DNA of 64,000 nucleotides from Cercophora sp. LCS_1 (taxonomy: Eukaryota > Ascomycota > Sordariomycetes > Sordariales > Lasiosphaeriaceae): positions 62,001-126,000 of the forward strand of contig JAPZLL010000060.1 in NCBI GenBank assembly GCA_036250225.1, read 5' to 3'. The notes under the pieces are model-generated. The model saw only the letters and a program-made list of their open reading frames with translations. It was not told the DNA's origin and did no database searches. A program made the position numbers and the translations under genes. Every line of letters starts with the position of its first letter. The stretch's first letter is position 1. Of this stretch, positions 1-10,568 are shown one piece after another.

Positions 1-111
1 GGACGCTTTGCCCGAGGAGAAGTCGTCGGTCACTGTGGTGCCGATCTTGGGAGGCAGGGCGCTGGCGGCGCTGAGGGAGGCCAGGGAGAGGAGCTTTGTG
101 AGCTGGACCAT
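1..111 (-). CDS. N-terminus of a secreted protein, cut by window edge
   Basis: Only the first 37 codons are inside the window, reading leftward from an ATG at 111-109. The peptide starts MVQLTKLLSLASLSAASA and continues LPPKIGTTVTDDFSSGKAS. This is a typical fungal signal peptide (Lys, hydrophobic core, small residues before the likely cleavage at ASA-LP) followed by what could be a short propeptide. The short charged N-region, Leu/Ala core and absence of stops support a real gene start. The family cannot be named; a secreted protease with a propeptide is one guess, not seen directly. Confidence 0.6.
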   Translation of the reverse strand, partial: MVQLTKLLSLASLSAASALPPKIGTTVTDDFSSGKAS

Positions 112-1583
112 GATGGATAAAAGTGCTGCGGTGGGGCAGCGGAGATGGCTTGGCTTGGAGAGGGAGGGTGAAGCAAGTCACCCGTGAGGAGCCGACGAGA
201 GGAGGGGAGAGCTCGGTGTTTATCTACCCGGGCTGAGGCCAATGGGCTCCCGATGGCGATTCCCGGTATCTGCCATAGCTCGGGGGTAGACTTCTGCGTC
301 TAGGCCCTTCCAGATCTGGCATGCAGATGAAAAAGGGGGGACCCCGGGCGCCCGGATCGTCGACAGACGCGGGGCCGGAGCAGCTGCCATGGGCGCGATA
401 GGGGATGGGCGGTCTCGTGGGCTCGTAGAATAGACGACAACGAGATAACACGGAGATGTCGCCATCTATCCTCCGAGCGAATCACAGCCACACGCATTCC
501 ACACGCATATTCATGATATCCATGACCGTCGGCACCTTCCCAGTTGGCGATGTCCCGTCATGGGCCATGCGGATGGGCTAATCCGTTCGAGATTTAACGC
601 TGGCCGCTAGGTTGAGAGTGAGGGGCCCCGATATGGCCAGCCTCTTCCTCCCATTGGGGGATTTGGAGATGGCTTCGGCAGTTTAGCCAGCAGCCGCCCA
701 TGCTCCCAACCGTCGGGTACCTTGTACTCGAAACAACCGCCTTGATTCGCCCGGCACAATTGCGCTGGTCCTTGCATGGTGTGGCCGTCCAGCACTACCC
801 TGCGGCATTTGTCCTGGCACGCCTATCCACTGCGATGCCGGGCCCACGATAGCGAGGCAAGAAGCGGGGGATACTGCCGCGCCCGATGCTACCACGGCTT
901 TTTGATCTGCTCCCGGCCTTGGCGGCATTGATTCGTTGCAACCTTGGAATCTCAATGCGCCTTCGTACCGATTGGTGCGTTGTGCTGGCTGCCCATGACG
1001 ACGATGGATGGGGAGACAAAGCGGCTGAGCTCCGAGGGAAGGACCTTTTGTGGCAAATGGGTGGAGGAGAAGCTCCAGCTGTTGCGAATCCCATCTTGGG
1101 GTTTGTGTTTGGAGTAAATCAGCTTGTTAATTGAGTCTGGGGCAAGCCATGCCGGACGGTGCCGATCTTAGTCTGGGCTGTATAAGTGAGCCAAGGTGAG
1201 AGTTTCGGTGAGGCGGACGGTCCGCTACCAAAGCGGAAACTCTTTAGGTAAAGGACCGAAAATGTGTCAACTTCGCCGTATCTGACGTGAGAGATCCTGC
1301 TGCAGAAACAAATGAAAAGCAGGAATCTGTAGTAAGGCCTTATCATCATGTCACGACTCGACCAATTCCGTCATTGCTTAAGCGAGTCATGTCGGCCCGT
1401 AGCTTATCAGTCGCCAGTCCCGAGGGCGACATTGGTTGATATTCGATCAAGAGGGTGGCCAAAGTCAAGTTCATTTTGTGAGGTGAGGTTTCAAGTTGAG
1501 GCTCCGATTATTCATATATTTCTAATACTTGTCGCTGTGCATGTATCGCCCGCCATGGGCTACTCATCTCGCGTCCTGTCTTC
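112..1583. other. Intergenic, 1.5 kb
   Basis: This stretch holds the upstream region of the truncated leftmost gene and the 3' flank of the subtilase. Only short frames of under 100 codons occur on either strand, none with a recognisable domain or convincing splice sites. I see no tRNA or repeat. Confidence 0.5.
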
Positions 1584-4401
1584 TCACGGTGTATAAGGGA
1601 GAATCGTAATCTCGGGTGTCTTCCAGACTTGCCAGCTCTCCGACTCTGCAGGGTCGCTGAAGGGAAGCTGGGCCGCAAATCTCATCCTGTCATCCAGTTA
1701 GCACAAGTCCCACCTCTCTATGCCCAGTACGGTCAACTCACGTGTAATTTCCTGGGGCAATGTAACTTCCGTTCGCCAACTTGCCCATCCACCAAAACGG
1801 CCTATCAAACCACCCGTACGCACTTGTCCTCGGCAAGAAGGGCACCGGGAAAGGCGACGTCTGGTTGGCATCCATGCTCTTAGGGTTGAAAGTGATACCG
1901 CTCTCGAGCTTTGCGTAATATGTCGCGCTGCCAATGTAGCCATTCTTACCCGGAACCGGGGGATACGTCCACTTGTCCTCAGTCCAGCCAGATTCAAACA
2001 GATCCCATCTGAGCTCCTTGACACCCCACTTGGTTGCCGTGTACACTTTGGGGAAGTTCTGCGATGTAAGATTGAAATCATATGTGTGAAAATCGTCGAT
2101 ATCGTCGTACCCTCGACCCGACATCTGGACCGGGTAACCCTTGTACCACAGCTTGTTCTTCATTTCTGCCTTGAGATCAAAGGCCGCGCCCAAGTACGGG
2201 ATGCCGAGCGTTTCGCCATTGGAACCAGAGACAAGGACTCTGCCACTGTAGAAAGGAAGCTTGGTAGTGTTCAGACCCTGACTCTGGGGAAGGCTGAACT
2301 TGACTGCGACCTTCTTCGTTTCGCCGGGCTCAACAGTGATCTCGGAGGGAAGATCAACAGAGGGAGCGAGCGCAAAAGGTCGAAGCTCGGTGGCTTCAGC
2401 GAGGACGCCCTCGAGTTCCGTAGACTGCCCACTGAAAGCACCAAAAGGTTGTAGAGAGAACTTGTAGGTAACAACCTCCTTGCCCTTGTTGGTGATGGAC
2501 ACCTCGTGGTTCGGCCTGAAGTTGGCTGTGTCATTAAGAGCAAACTTCTCATACGTCAAGGAAGTTGTGGCTTCCAGGACCATGGTAGCGTTGATCAACC
2601 CTGCTCCGACCTGGTTGACGGGGGCAAAGAAACCGTAGTCCACGGGGAGGGCAGTAGGACGCAGAATCTGCCATGGAAGGGCAGTGCCGCTGGATCGGAT
2701 CCGGTTGGCCAGCTCCTTCGCGAATCCAGGGCCATGGACCGACCGGCCGCCGTATTTGCCAATATAGAGCGCAGCAACGCCAGCAACGTACGGGCACGCC
2801 ATCGATGTTCCCGAGGTGACGGCCCATGTGCCATCGAGATAGGTGCTGTAGATATCGCGGCCGGGGGCAGCAATGTCAGGCTTGATCTCAAGCTCATTGG
2901 TACCACCCCAGCTGGTGTACTCGGAGGGAATTCCACCCGCCGGGTTAGGCCAGCGGACTTGCCAGCTCGCGTCCTTGGGAATGGCAAAGTTGGCTGTGAC
3001 CTTTGCCCCGCCCTTGACGGCGGCAATGATGGCCTCGCCTGCTTTGCCGTCGATTAATGCTGTTGGGATCTCCTGAGAAGCCGGACCACCACCCGGGGTA
3101 TTGTTGTTGTAGAACAGGACCCGTTCAGCGCCAAACTTCCTAGCGTTGGCCACCTTGACGGAGAAATTGCAACTACCACGTCGAATGAGGGCGATGGCTC
3201 CCTTGAGGTTCGGTGTGGTGTCCGGGAGGGGCTCGCATCCGTCGGCCGGGTCCGATGTGTTGAACGAGACCGGGATGATGGGCAGATCCGTGGTAAAATT
3301 CCACAGGCCTCGCACGTCAGGTAAATAGCTCAAGTATGTTTTGTTGGATGAGCCATCATCGGAAAACGTCGCCTCGAAAGGTTGTGCGCTGACCACGTTG
3401 GCGTCAGTCGAGGCCACCGAGAGCACGTTCTTCCCAGACGAGCCGGAGCTGGCAAAGAAGGGACCGTCTCGGCCTGAGTTTCCAGCAGAGATTGTGACCA
3501 GAACACCCTGATCTACCAGGCGCGATGCTACTGTGGGCCATGCTCCGTTAGACCAGCCGCTTGCCTCGCCGAGACTGGCCGTGATGACATCAGCGCCAGC
3601 CTCAAAGGCCATCAAAAAGGCGTCGATCAGCGTGTCCTCGTCAGTAGAGTTGACCTTGTTGAAGACCTTGTAGACCAGCAGACTGGCCTCAGGCGCTACA
3701 CCGACGAACCAGTCCGACTTGCCGGCCACAATGCCGGACACGTGGGTACCGTGCCCGCGAGGATCTTTCGGATCCGGGTCGGGAGACTTGGGCCCTCTAG
3801 GGAACTCGTCGTCTCCGACAAGGTCATAGCCGCCCTTCACCTTAAACCCAGGTCCGATACCACCGCCGAGCTAAACATGTCAGCACCAGAAGTCTGAAAG
3901 CAACGGGGGGACGCATACAGCAGAATGGCGGTAATCGACACCCGTGTCGACCACGGCAACAGTCGCCCCCTTTCCAAGAATGCCCTGCTCATGGAGCTCG
4001 GAAACACCCGTGAAAGCGTGCACCGAGTAGTTGCCAGCCGCGGCATCGGTAGCATACGTGGCGAGCGGAACAATTGGGTCGAGGTGAATCTGCCGAACGG
4101 GCCAGGCCTGTCGCACGTCGATTTTCTTGTGCAGGGTGTCGATGTTCTGCTTGTCGGACTCGATGCTCAAGCCAGTAAAGACCTTGGTCTTGAACTTTCG
4201 CAGCACCTTGACGCCCTCAGCCGCCAATTTGGACTCGACAGCGCCTAGATCTGCCTCTGCGACCTCGACGATGAATTTCTTGGGCTCGGTCACGGTTGAG
4301 TTGACGTTTGCATCTGATGCGGCGACGTCCCGCCGTCGGTGTCCTGCTGCAGCTCCGCCTTGGGCCAACAGGCCGGCGTACAAGAGAGTCAAGAGGCGCA
4401 T
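1584..4401 (-). CDS. Secreted subtilisin-like serine protease (S8, minor extracellular protease Vpr type)
   Basis: Endopeptidase of the S8A family, expected outside the cell. Three exons: 3919-4401, 1742-3870 and 1584-1686, 904 aa. The first intron (3871-3918, GTATGC...TTTAG) is phase 0. The second (1687-1741, GTGAGT, branch GCTAAC, ACAG) supplies the last 34 residues, NYTMRFAAQLPF to LPYTP, as expected for this family's C-terminal beta domain. Signal peptide MRLLTLLYAGLLAQGGAAA is followed by an I9-like propeptide. The triad is visible: Asp152 (VVDTGVDYRH), His201 (GHGTHVSG), Ser517 (GTSMACPYVAG), with oxyanion Asn292 (SAGNSG). A protease-associated insert lies near residues 380-440 (ALIRRGSCNFSVKVANA). 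The long C-terminal part resembles the Fn3-like domain of Vpr/C5a-peptidase relatives. A CATATAAC element lies about 105 bp upstream of the ATG. Gene stands alone; no frame defects. Confidence 0.93.
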
Positions 4402-5469
4402 CCTTTATTTGGGCAATGAATCCGTAGTCTGCCCTCGGGTTCGACAGCGAGGCAACCCGAAAGACCAGACGGAGAGTAGAGGCGCCATCGTGGGGTTGCG
4501 GTGCTGTTATATGGGGGCCGGGAGCATCCATGGTAGCAGGCGGTGCAAGCAGAACCTGGAGAAAGACGACATTAATTAATATGCGTATATATTTCGTAGC
4601 ATCGAGAAGGGACACCAAGCGCAGGCAGGCGCCAACGGCATCGGAGCGTTGGATGCGGAATGGGGCGCGCCTGCTCCAGTGACTGCGAGGCGTCGTATCG
4701 CGGAAGAATGGGCACGAGGAAAGGCTGATTCCGCTCTCAAATTGATCAAGGCAAAATGGAAAGCGGGAGGGGAATTGGCTTTCGGAATGCCGACCCGGCA
4801 CGACGGGATGCAATCGCTCCATGGAAAAATCCCGATGAATGCAACACAGCCATTGGCAATTCTGTTCACGGAAGACCCAGGGGAACACCAGGGATGTCGC
4901 GAAAGCACGTGCAGGGACTTCTTCCTCGCGTCGAGAGCCGCAGCCCTCGAGAGCAATGAAAAAGAGGGAAAAGACGCCGGTCAGACTTCCATCGATGCCC
5001 ACCCCGCCAGAGCGCCCGAAGGCATGGCCTCTAGGCGGGGTCCAGATCATCGCACACTCTCTATACAGCCTGCCGAAGCGGACCGCCACCTTTGCAGGCA
5101 GAGCGAAAGTAAATGATGCTAACTGTAGGGCGTCGAGGAGATCAATCATCAACCCGGGTGGGATCTGTGGCTCCTTTAGGGAACACAAAAGAGGACGACT
5201 ACTATAGAAATGATTCTATGAAGTATTGTCGACATGAGGAAAAAAGAGAAAAGAAGTCTGAAAGCTGGGAGCCAGGCGAAAGTTTTATAGGCACCAGGGC
5301 CTGGCCCGTGCACCACCGCAAACTCGAAAATTCACAGGCTTGCAAATGGTGGGGCAGCCCATCGGGTTGAAATTTTGGCAAGTTCTGCCGGCCAACACCG
5401 CCCCATTTTCCGAAATCTTTCGGCCATGAGGATCTTGCTTTCGACAACGCTGGCGTATGGCTGGGCAGA
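4402..5469. other. Intergenic, subtilase upstream region
   Basis: About 1.1 kb between the nucleotidyltransferase stop and the subtilase start, both on the minus strand. A 323-codon open frame on the minus strand (5188-4217) runs through it into subtilase exon 1, but it is compositionally poor, has no domain and conflicts with the well-supported subtilase frame. I see no other gene. Confidence 0.5.
4506..4512 (-). promoter_or_regulatory. Possible TATA element of the subtilase gene
   Basis: On the minus strand the sequence reads CCCATATAACAGC, about 105 bp upstream of the subtilase ATG at 4401. Position and sequence fit a fungal TATA element. This is inference from motif and distance only. 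Confidence 0.35.
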
Positions 5470-6516
5470 TCACGGCGCATACAATTTCTCTCGTTCTATC
5501 CAGTTTCCAACCTCGGAGGTGACCATTCGAGCTAACCTGCTCCAGTTCTGGTGTGCTGCGGCATCGCGCGCGTAGGTGCTGCTCACGATGTCCTCGCCGG
5601 CCTTTCGTCCCTCGACCAGCTCGATCCTGCTCGCCCATGCTTTGTCCCCCCCGATCCGATCCATGCCTTCGGATAGGAGCAAATCGTCAAGATAAGCCTG
5701 TTGCTCTGCCCGGCTGCCCCATTCGTCGTCAGTCCGCATCGTAACACGGAGCTTGGTCCGGGCAAAGAAGGGGTTCAAAGCCTTTTGCATGGGCGTTTTC
5801 TCCCCCTCCTCCGGGGCTGCTGTTCCATAATACTTGGGGTCCAATATGCGGATCAGGGTGTCGTACCCGACGAGCATGACCTGTTCCATGTCCTGCCCGC
5901 CCGCTTGCTTGAAGAACTCCGCTTCCGCGATCGCGGCGCTCTTGGCCGAGAAATACGGGAGGGTCGTGAGCGCAATGTCTACAACAGGCTCTCGCTGGGA
6001 CTCTGAGTTTTGTATTTTCTCGCCCCGGACACTCTCCTGGACGTCTTTAGCAAATGCCCACATCATGGCTAGTCGCTGGTCAAAGGCGGCGGGTTTGGAC
6101 GCCTTGTCCGCGTTGTTGACGGCGAGTAGGAGCAGCACCCGTAAGCCATCTGCCGTCCGTTTGTGGACCCTGATATGGTCTTCCACTGCGCTTGCGGCCA
6201 TTCGTAGGTGTGCTCGCGTCGGAGGGTTGAAGGAGGAGTCGAGGACGATCAGAGCGGATGGCTTCTTTCGGGGAGGGACTGGGCCCGGCAGCTCGGGGGC
6301 GCCGTCCTTAGCAGACGGACTTGAGCCGGGCGCATTGCTTATCGAGCTCCGGGGTAAAGTGCAGACGACCTGGAACGCGGTTTCGGAGCGCTGGAAGCTG
6401 GTGATGGCGCGGGAGAAGAAGCCGAGGAGTGTGTGCGCCGAGACGCCAGCAGCACGCGACTGCGGAGGCATTGGGTCATCGGCCACTGTTGGCGGCGGGC
6501 CTTTAGGTAAGGGCAT
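5470..6516 (-). CDS. Pof1-like nicotinamide-nucleotide adenylyltransferase
   Basis: Single exon, 348 aa. The core starts near residue 88 with ALIVLDSSFNPPTRAHL, the nucleotidyltransferase Rossmann signature (phosphate-binding SFNPPTxAH, equivalent to the HxGH region) seen in fungal Pof1-type NMN adenylyltransferases, which make NAD from NMN and ATP. The segment AVNNADKASKPAAFDQRLAM follows, then LVGYDTLIRILDPKYYG, which fits the family's conserved substrate region, and a C-terminal VSSTYARDA that replaces the usual ISSTxIR motif. The first ~85 residues are Pro/Ser-rich and poorly conserved; an internal start is possible, but the first ATG keeps a plausible length for fungal members. Substrate (NMN or another pyridine nucleotide) is inferred from the family. 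Confidence 0.82.
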   Translation of the reverse strand: MPLPKGPPPTVADDPMPPQSRAAGVSAHTLLGFFSRAITSFQRSETAFQVVCTLPRSSISNAPGSSPSAKDGAPELPGPVPPRKKPSALIVLDSSFNPPTRAHLRMAASAVEDHIRVHKRTADGLRVLLLLAVNNADKASKPAAFDQRLAMMWAFAKDVQESVRGEKIQNSESQREPVVDIALTTLPYFSAKSAAIAEAEFFKQAGGQDMEQVMLVGYDTLIRILDPKYYGTAAPEEGEKTPMQKALNPFFARTKLRVTMRTDDEWGSRAEQQAYLDDLLLSEGMDRIGGDKAWASRIELVEGRKAGEDIVSSTYARDAAAHQNWSRLARMVTSEVGNWIEREKLYAP

Positions 6517-7100
6517 TCTAATTGCGCATTGCCGAAATGCTGGGATACCTTGGTGATGTCAAAGAGGAATTGTTCTGTTGATGGTCAAGGGCACCAGCGA
6601 GTCCAGGTAGGTGCGGGGGCGGGGTCGGGGTCGCAATCGCAGCCAAGCATCAACTTGCAGGTCAACGACCACCTCCGAACACCTTCCATGTCCCTTGGTG
6701 CAGGTCACCTTATTCACCACCACTTATGAAGGCATTTAGGACGGCAATTCGGAGGCGGTTGTAGGGCAGGGTCACTACCTCGTATGTCCGATGCTCCCTG
6801 ACTGAATGCCGTAACTCCATCGGCGCCGGTTGACCCCTGTCACATATCAGCGCTACAGCTTCAATGAGACGCCCAGGCCTATCAGGACAGCATCAACACA
6901 GCCCATACAATTGACGTAGCATCAATGCGCAACTCATCTTTCTACCTGTTGCCCTAGACAACATGTACCATCTGCCGGTCCTTGACATGGAACCATGCAC
7001 AGGGTAAATTCCGTATAAAACACCCCTCTCCATCCCGTACCTCTCATCTCGTCGCCCATCTTCTCATCATCTCCTCCAGCTTCTCTGCAAACCCATCACA
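6517..7100. other. Divergent promoter between Pof1-like gene and SDR gene
   Basis: A 584-bp bidirectional upstream region. It contains a TATAAAA at 7014-7020 facing the SDR gene and a pyrimidine-rich SDR leader (7021-7100). No gene is visible. Confidence 0.55.
7014..7020 (+). promoter_or_regulatory. TATA box of the SDR gene
   Basis: TATAAAA lies 81 bp upstream of the SDR ATG and is followed by a CT-rich leader, the usual arrangement of filamentous-fungal core promoters. Confidence 0.5.
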
Positions 7101-8091
7101 ATGACCCAAGTCTGGCTCATAACAGGAAGCACAACGGGCTTCGGCCTCTCCCTCTCCGCATACCTCTCCTCCCTCGGCGACATCGTCATCGCAACAGGTC
7201 GTCGGGCCAGCACCCGCCTCGCCCACCTAACCTCGCCGACCTTTCACCCCCTCGATCTTGACATCACCTCTCCCCCATCCGAAATCCAATCCGTCATCTC
7301 TCACGCCGTTTCCCTGCATGGGCGAATCGACGTCCTAGTCAACAACGCCGGCTTATCCCGTCTTTCATCGCTGGAAGAGGGCTCACCCGAGCTCATGACC
7401 AAGTTGTTCGAGACAAACTTCTTTGGCGCGGTGAAAGCTACGCAAGCCGTGCTACCGTATATGAGGAACCAAAAGAACGGAACGGTCGTGTTTATCGGGG
7501 CGGGCTTGGGATTGGTAGGGATGCCGTTTTTCGGGTGGTATAGTGTTACGAAAGCTGCGTTGTCGAGTGAGTGTTTTTTTTCTCTCAACCTCTTTCAATA
7601 TTTTGTTCTGGGCCTTTTTAAAATATAGAATGGATACTAATGACGAGTTAGTGTTCGCCGAGACGTTACAAAAGGAGATTGGACCGCTGGGATTGCGGAG
7701 TGTGATTTTTGAGCCTGGCGGTTTCGACTCGGAGCTCGCGGGACGAGCGGGGATGGAGATGAGGAAGCCGGGGGTGGAGGATTATGTGCCGCTGTGGGAA
7801 GGGACGTTTAAGAGGTTTGGAAGTGGCGTTGCGCCGAGAATGCCGGGGGATATCAGCAAGCTGCCTGGTGTGATTGTTGATGTTGTCAAGGGGGAGGGGT
7901 TGTCCAAGGGGAGACCGTGGGCGGTGAGAGTTGTGCTGGGGCCTGATGCGTTGGATGCCGTGAGACAGAAGTGTGGGGAGCAGTTGGTGCTTTTGGACAG
8001 GTGGGAGGATGTTTCCCTGAGTGTTATGACGGAGGGGTGCAGAGAGACTACCAGGTGGTTGCTGGACGGGTGTTCCATCTTGGAAAAGTGA
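7101..8091 (+). CDS. Short-chain dehydrogenase/reductase (classical SDR)
   Basis: NAD(P)-dependent oxidoreductase fold, 301 aa, two exons: 7101-7566 and 7652-8091. The intron is GTGAGT, branch ACTAATGAC, TTAG; splicing gives KAALS-MFAETLQKEIGPLGLRS, the usual SDR helix after the active site. Cofactor motif TGSTTGFG at 8-15, NNAG at 81-84, structural Asn106 and active-site Tyr147/Lys151 (YSVTK) are present. The residue 13 before the Tyr, normally the catalytic Ser, is Ala134 (FIGAGLGLVG). The C-terminus contains a PGGFDSELAG segment like those of fungal oxidoreductases of unknown substrate. Exon 1 is strongly C-rich, exon 2 strongly G-rich. Substrate unknown. Confidence 0.9.
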
Positions 8092-8450
8092 ATACGGGAT
8101 TTAGCAGAGGAACCTTAGAAAGTAAAAGGGCAGGAAGAATCTATTACGTGACTGCTTTAAGCTGAGCCATGTGTAAAAATATGGATTCGTCTTCCTGTCA
8201 CCTGTGATATCAAGCATGTCCGCCCTGACTCCGCGAAAAGACAGCCAGTCCTGAGATCTGGTCAAGGGTATCATGCTGCCGAACCATAGCCATGTCCATG
8301 TCCATTCCATCCCGTTCCCATTTCAAGCATACTGTCCGTGATGGATTGTTCTTGATGCATTGCCCATTAACTCCAGACTCCGAATTGTGTAATGATGAAT
8401 CGTGATGATGAATGATTGGAACTCCCAAAAACGAAGAATGCCGTGTCAAC
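8092..8450. other. Convergent 3' region
   Basis: About 360 bp between the stop codons of the SDR gene (+) and APC10 (-). It presumably carries both 3' UTRs. Nothing else is visible. Confidence 0.5.
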
Positions 8451-9685
8451 TTAGCGGATCTCGGGCATGCGCATAAAGTCGGACGGAGGGATCAGGTCGT
8501 CCTCGTGACCGGCGAAACGCGACTGGCCGTAGTCCATCGAGTCCATCAACTCCTGTAGCGCCTCGGGCTCCACCTCTGCCGGATCAATCGGATGCTTAAT
8601 GGCGTTGTCGCGGTTCGGGGTGTTGTCGGCACCATTCCCGCCTCTGTCCATGTTGCGGAGTGCATTGCCAGCGGCGACACCCACCGCAACAGCGGCCTCA
8701 TCTAGACTATAGAACTTGATGCCACGAATGTGCGTGTCCTTGCCGTTCTGGTGGTTCTCCTTGATGTGAATCTGCACAACGTGACAACTGATGGAATGGC
8801 CGTCTGGGCCGCTGCCGCTGCCATTAACGCCGACATCTTGCCAGCCAACCGGGTTGCTCATCTGGAGGTCAGCGAAGATATGCATGTCGTTATCAGAAGT
8901 CCCCGCGAAGAAGGTGATGTGCGTAGGCGTGTACGACTCGTCTTGGTTGTAATCGACGTAGAACCTGATGGCTCGAATCTCGACACGACGCAAGAAGTGC
9001 ACAGTGAGAAGGTGTGGCTGCTGACCGTCCGACCTATTGCGAATGAGCGGTCGCCATCATCAACATGTGTGGGGAAAACTTACTGCCAATACTTGTCCAG
9101 GTCATCGCTGAGCAACTCCTCGACCCCATTGCCGGGCTTGTGGCTGCTGACCCCGAAATTGGCCAGGTTGTTGATCTCCTTCAATCCCACCGCAACGGGA
9201 TCAAAGGGCGGCGGAAGGAACTCGTCCGAACCCGGGTGGGCGCCAAACTGACTGCCATCATTGTGGTTGTCGTACCCCTCGTCAGACCCCGTAGGGTCCA
9301 TGCCGTGACCAGTAAAGCCGTCATCGGCCATGTCGTCATCCGGCATGTCCTCGTCCATGCCGTCGTCGGGGAGGTCGTCCTCCCCCTCCTCGAGCTCGCT
9401 GGGCTCGTCCTGCTCCTCATCCGCCTCCTCGTAGTCGGTGGCGGTGGGGAAACCTCTAGCCGGAGCTGGAGTATACGAAAAGTTGTGGTCAGTCAAGGCC
9501 ACAACGTCCGTGCGGTCGTAAGTACCGCGCTCGATACCTCTCATAGCGGCGGCGGCGTTCTCGCCATCGTATGTGATGGGGCGCCGCTTGGACACCCCAC
9601 GCTCCGTGTTGAGATCCTTGTTGGGATCTAGTTCGCCGGGGGCACGGCGACGCTTCTGGCCCGTACTCGGGCCCGGGGCGCTCAT
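8451..9685 (-). CDS. APC10: Anaphase-promoting complex subunit 10 (DOC1)
   Basis: Substrate-recognition subunit of the APC/C ubiquitin ligase, nuclear, acting with Cdc20/Cdh1 on D-box substrates. Two exons, 9084-9685 and 8451-9033, 394 aa. The intron (GTAAGT...AATAG) restores the family hallmark KYWQSDGQQPHLLTVHF across the junction. The DOC/galactose-binding jelly roll runs from about residue 165 (EINNLANFGVSSHKPGNGVEELLSDD) through VGWQDV and HVVQIHIKENHQNGKDTHIRGIKFYS. The protein ends RMPEIR; APC10 usually ends in an Ile-Arg tail that binds TPR subunits, and the final IR fits. The N-terminal ~160 residues are a disordered extension with a basic start and a very acidic block (EEADEEQDEPSELEEGEDD), longer than in yeast or human proteins. 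Confidence 0.95.
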
Positions 9686-10568
9686 TGTGGTGACAACTTT
9701 GTGACCACAAAAAAAAAAAAAGAAAAAGGCGGCGAGAAGGAGACGGGCAGGGACGCAAAGAGAGAGGCGTCGTCCCGGGGCAGGCGAGTTAAGAAACGAA
9801 AGGTTCGGGGACCGGAGGGGCGGCCGGGGAGGAAGAGATGCAGAGAACTATCTCTGCAGGCGCGGGTCCTTCCTTGAGGCGTTGGTCGCGAGAAGAGGTC
9901 GAGATCCCGAAAAGAAGAGGACGTGATGGCTTCACTTACACGCAGGCATGCGTAGTCGTTCCGAGGTGAAGGCCGCTCGTGCAACGCTACGAGCGGCAGA
10001 GAAAAGTGAGCTTCGTTCTGACGTTCGTTCCGAGACTGGGTCGCGACGAGAAGAGGAAGAAGCTTGTCCAAGTCGATAAGTTCGACGAGGGCCTCGGGGT
10101 GGGGGATTTATAGGCAGATCAGCCATTCTGCGCCGCTGGCGAGGGGCACAATAGTGAAAACTGCGACAATGGAGAGAAAATTCCGCTTACTCGCCGGTGT
10201 GTCGCGACAATAGTGCAATGTTGGCTGAATAGGGGTATTGTTTGGATGGCGAGGGCAGAGTCGACAATCGATAATGAGTGCTGCCGGTTCAACGTCGCAG
10301 CAGCCCCACCAAGCCAAATCCCTGTCCCGGCACACCAACCCCACCAAAGACACCCCCGCACAGCGCTGCACTGGTGCCTGGGCCTTGTCTTTCAGAGCGC
10401 ACCTTCCCATGTGACTGCGTGTCGGCGTCGCGTCACCCAACGCGCATCCCACTTCGCATCATCACCAAAAAGTTGACTTGACTGCTGAGGTCCATATTTC
10501 TGGTGCATTATCAGCCACAACGACGCATGGTGACGCCCACTGAGTAACTGTACCTCCAACGTGCCAAG
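9686..10568. other. Divergent promoter between APC10 and MRE11
   Basis: An 883-bp bidirectional upstream region. It includes a 13-nt A run at 9708-9720 (a T tract in the APC10 leader). Open frames here on the minus strand are Pro/Arg-rich and lack domains. No RNA gene is visible. Confidence 0.5.

Noticed and set aside
4217..5188. 323-codon minus-strand frame over the subtilase promoter and exon 1
   Set aside because: Overlaps the subtilase in another frame, no domain, composition unlike protein.
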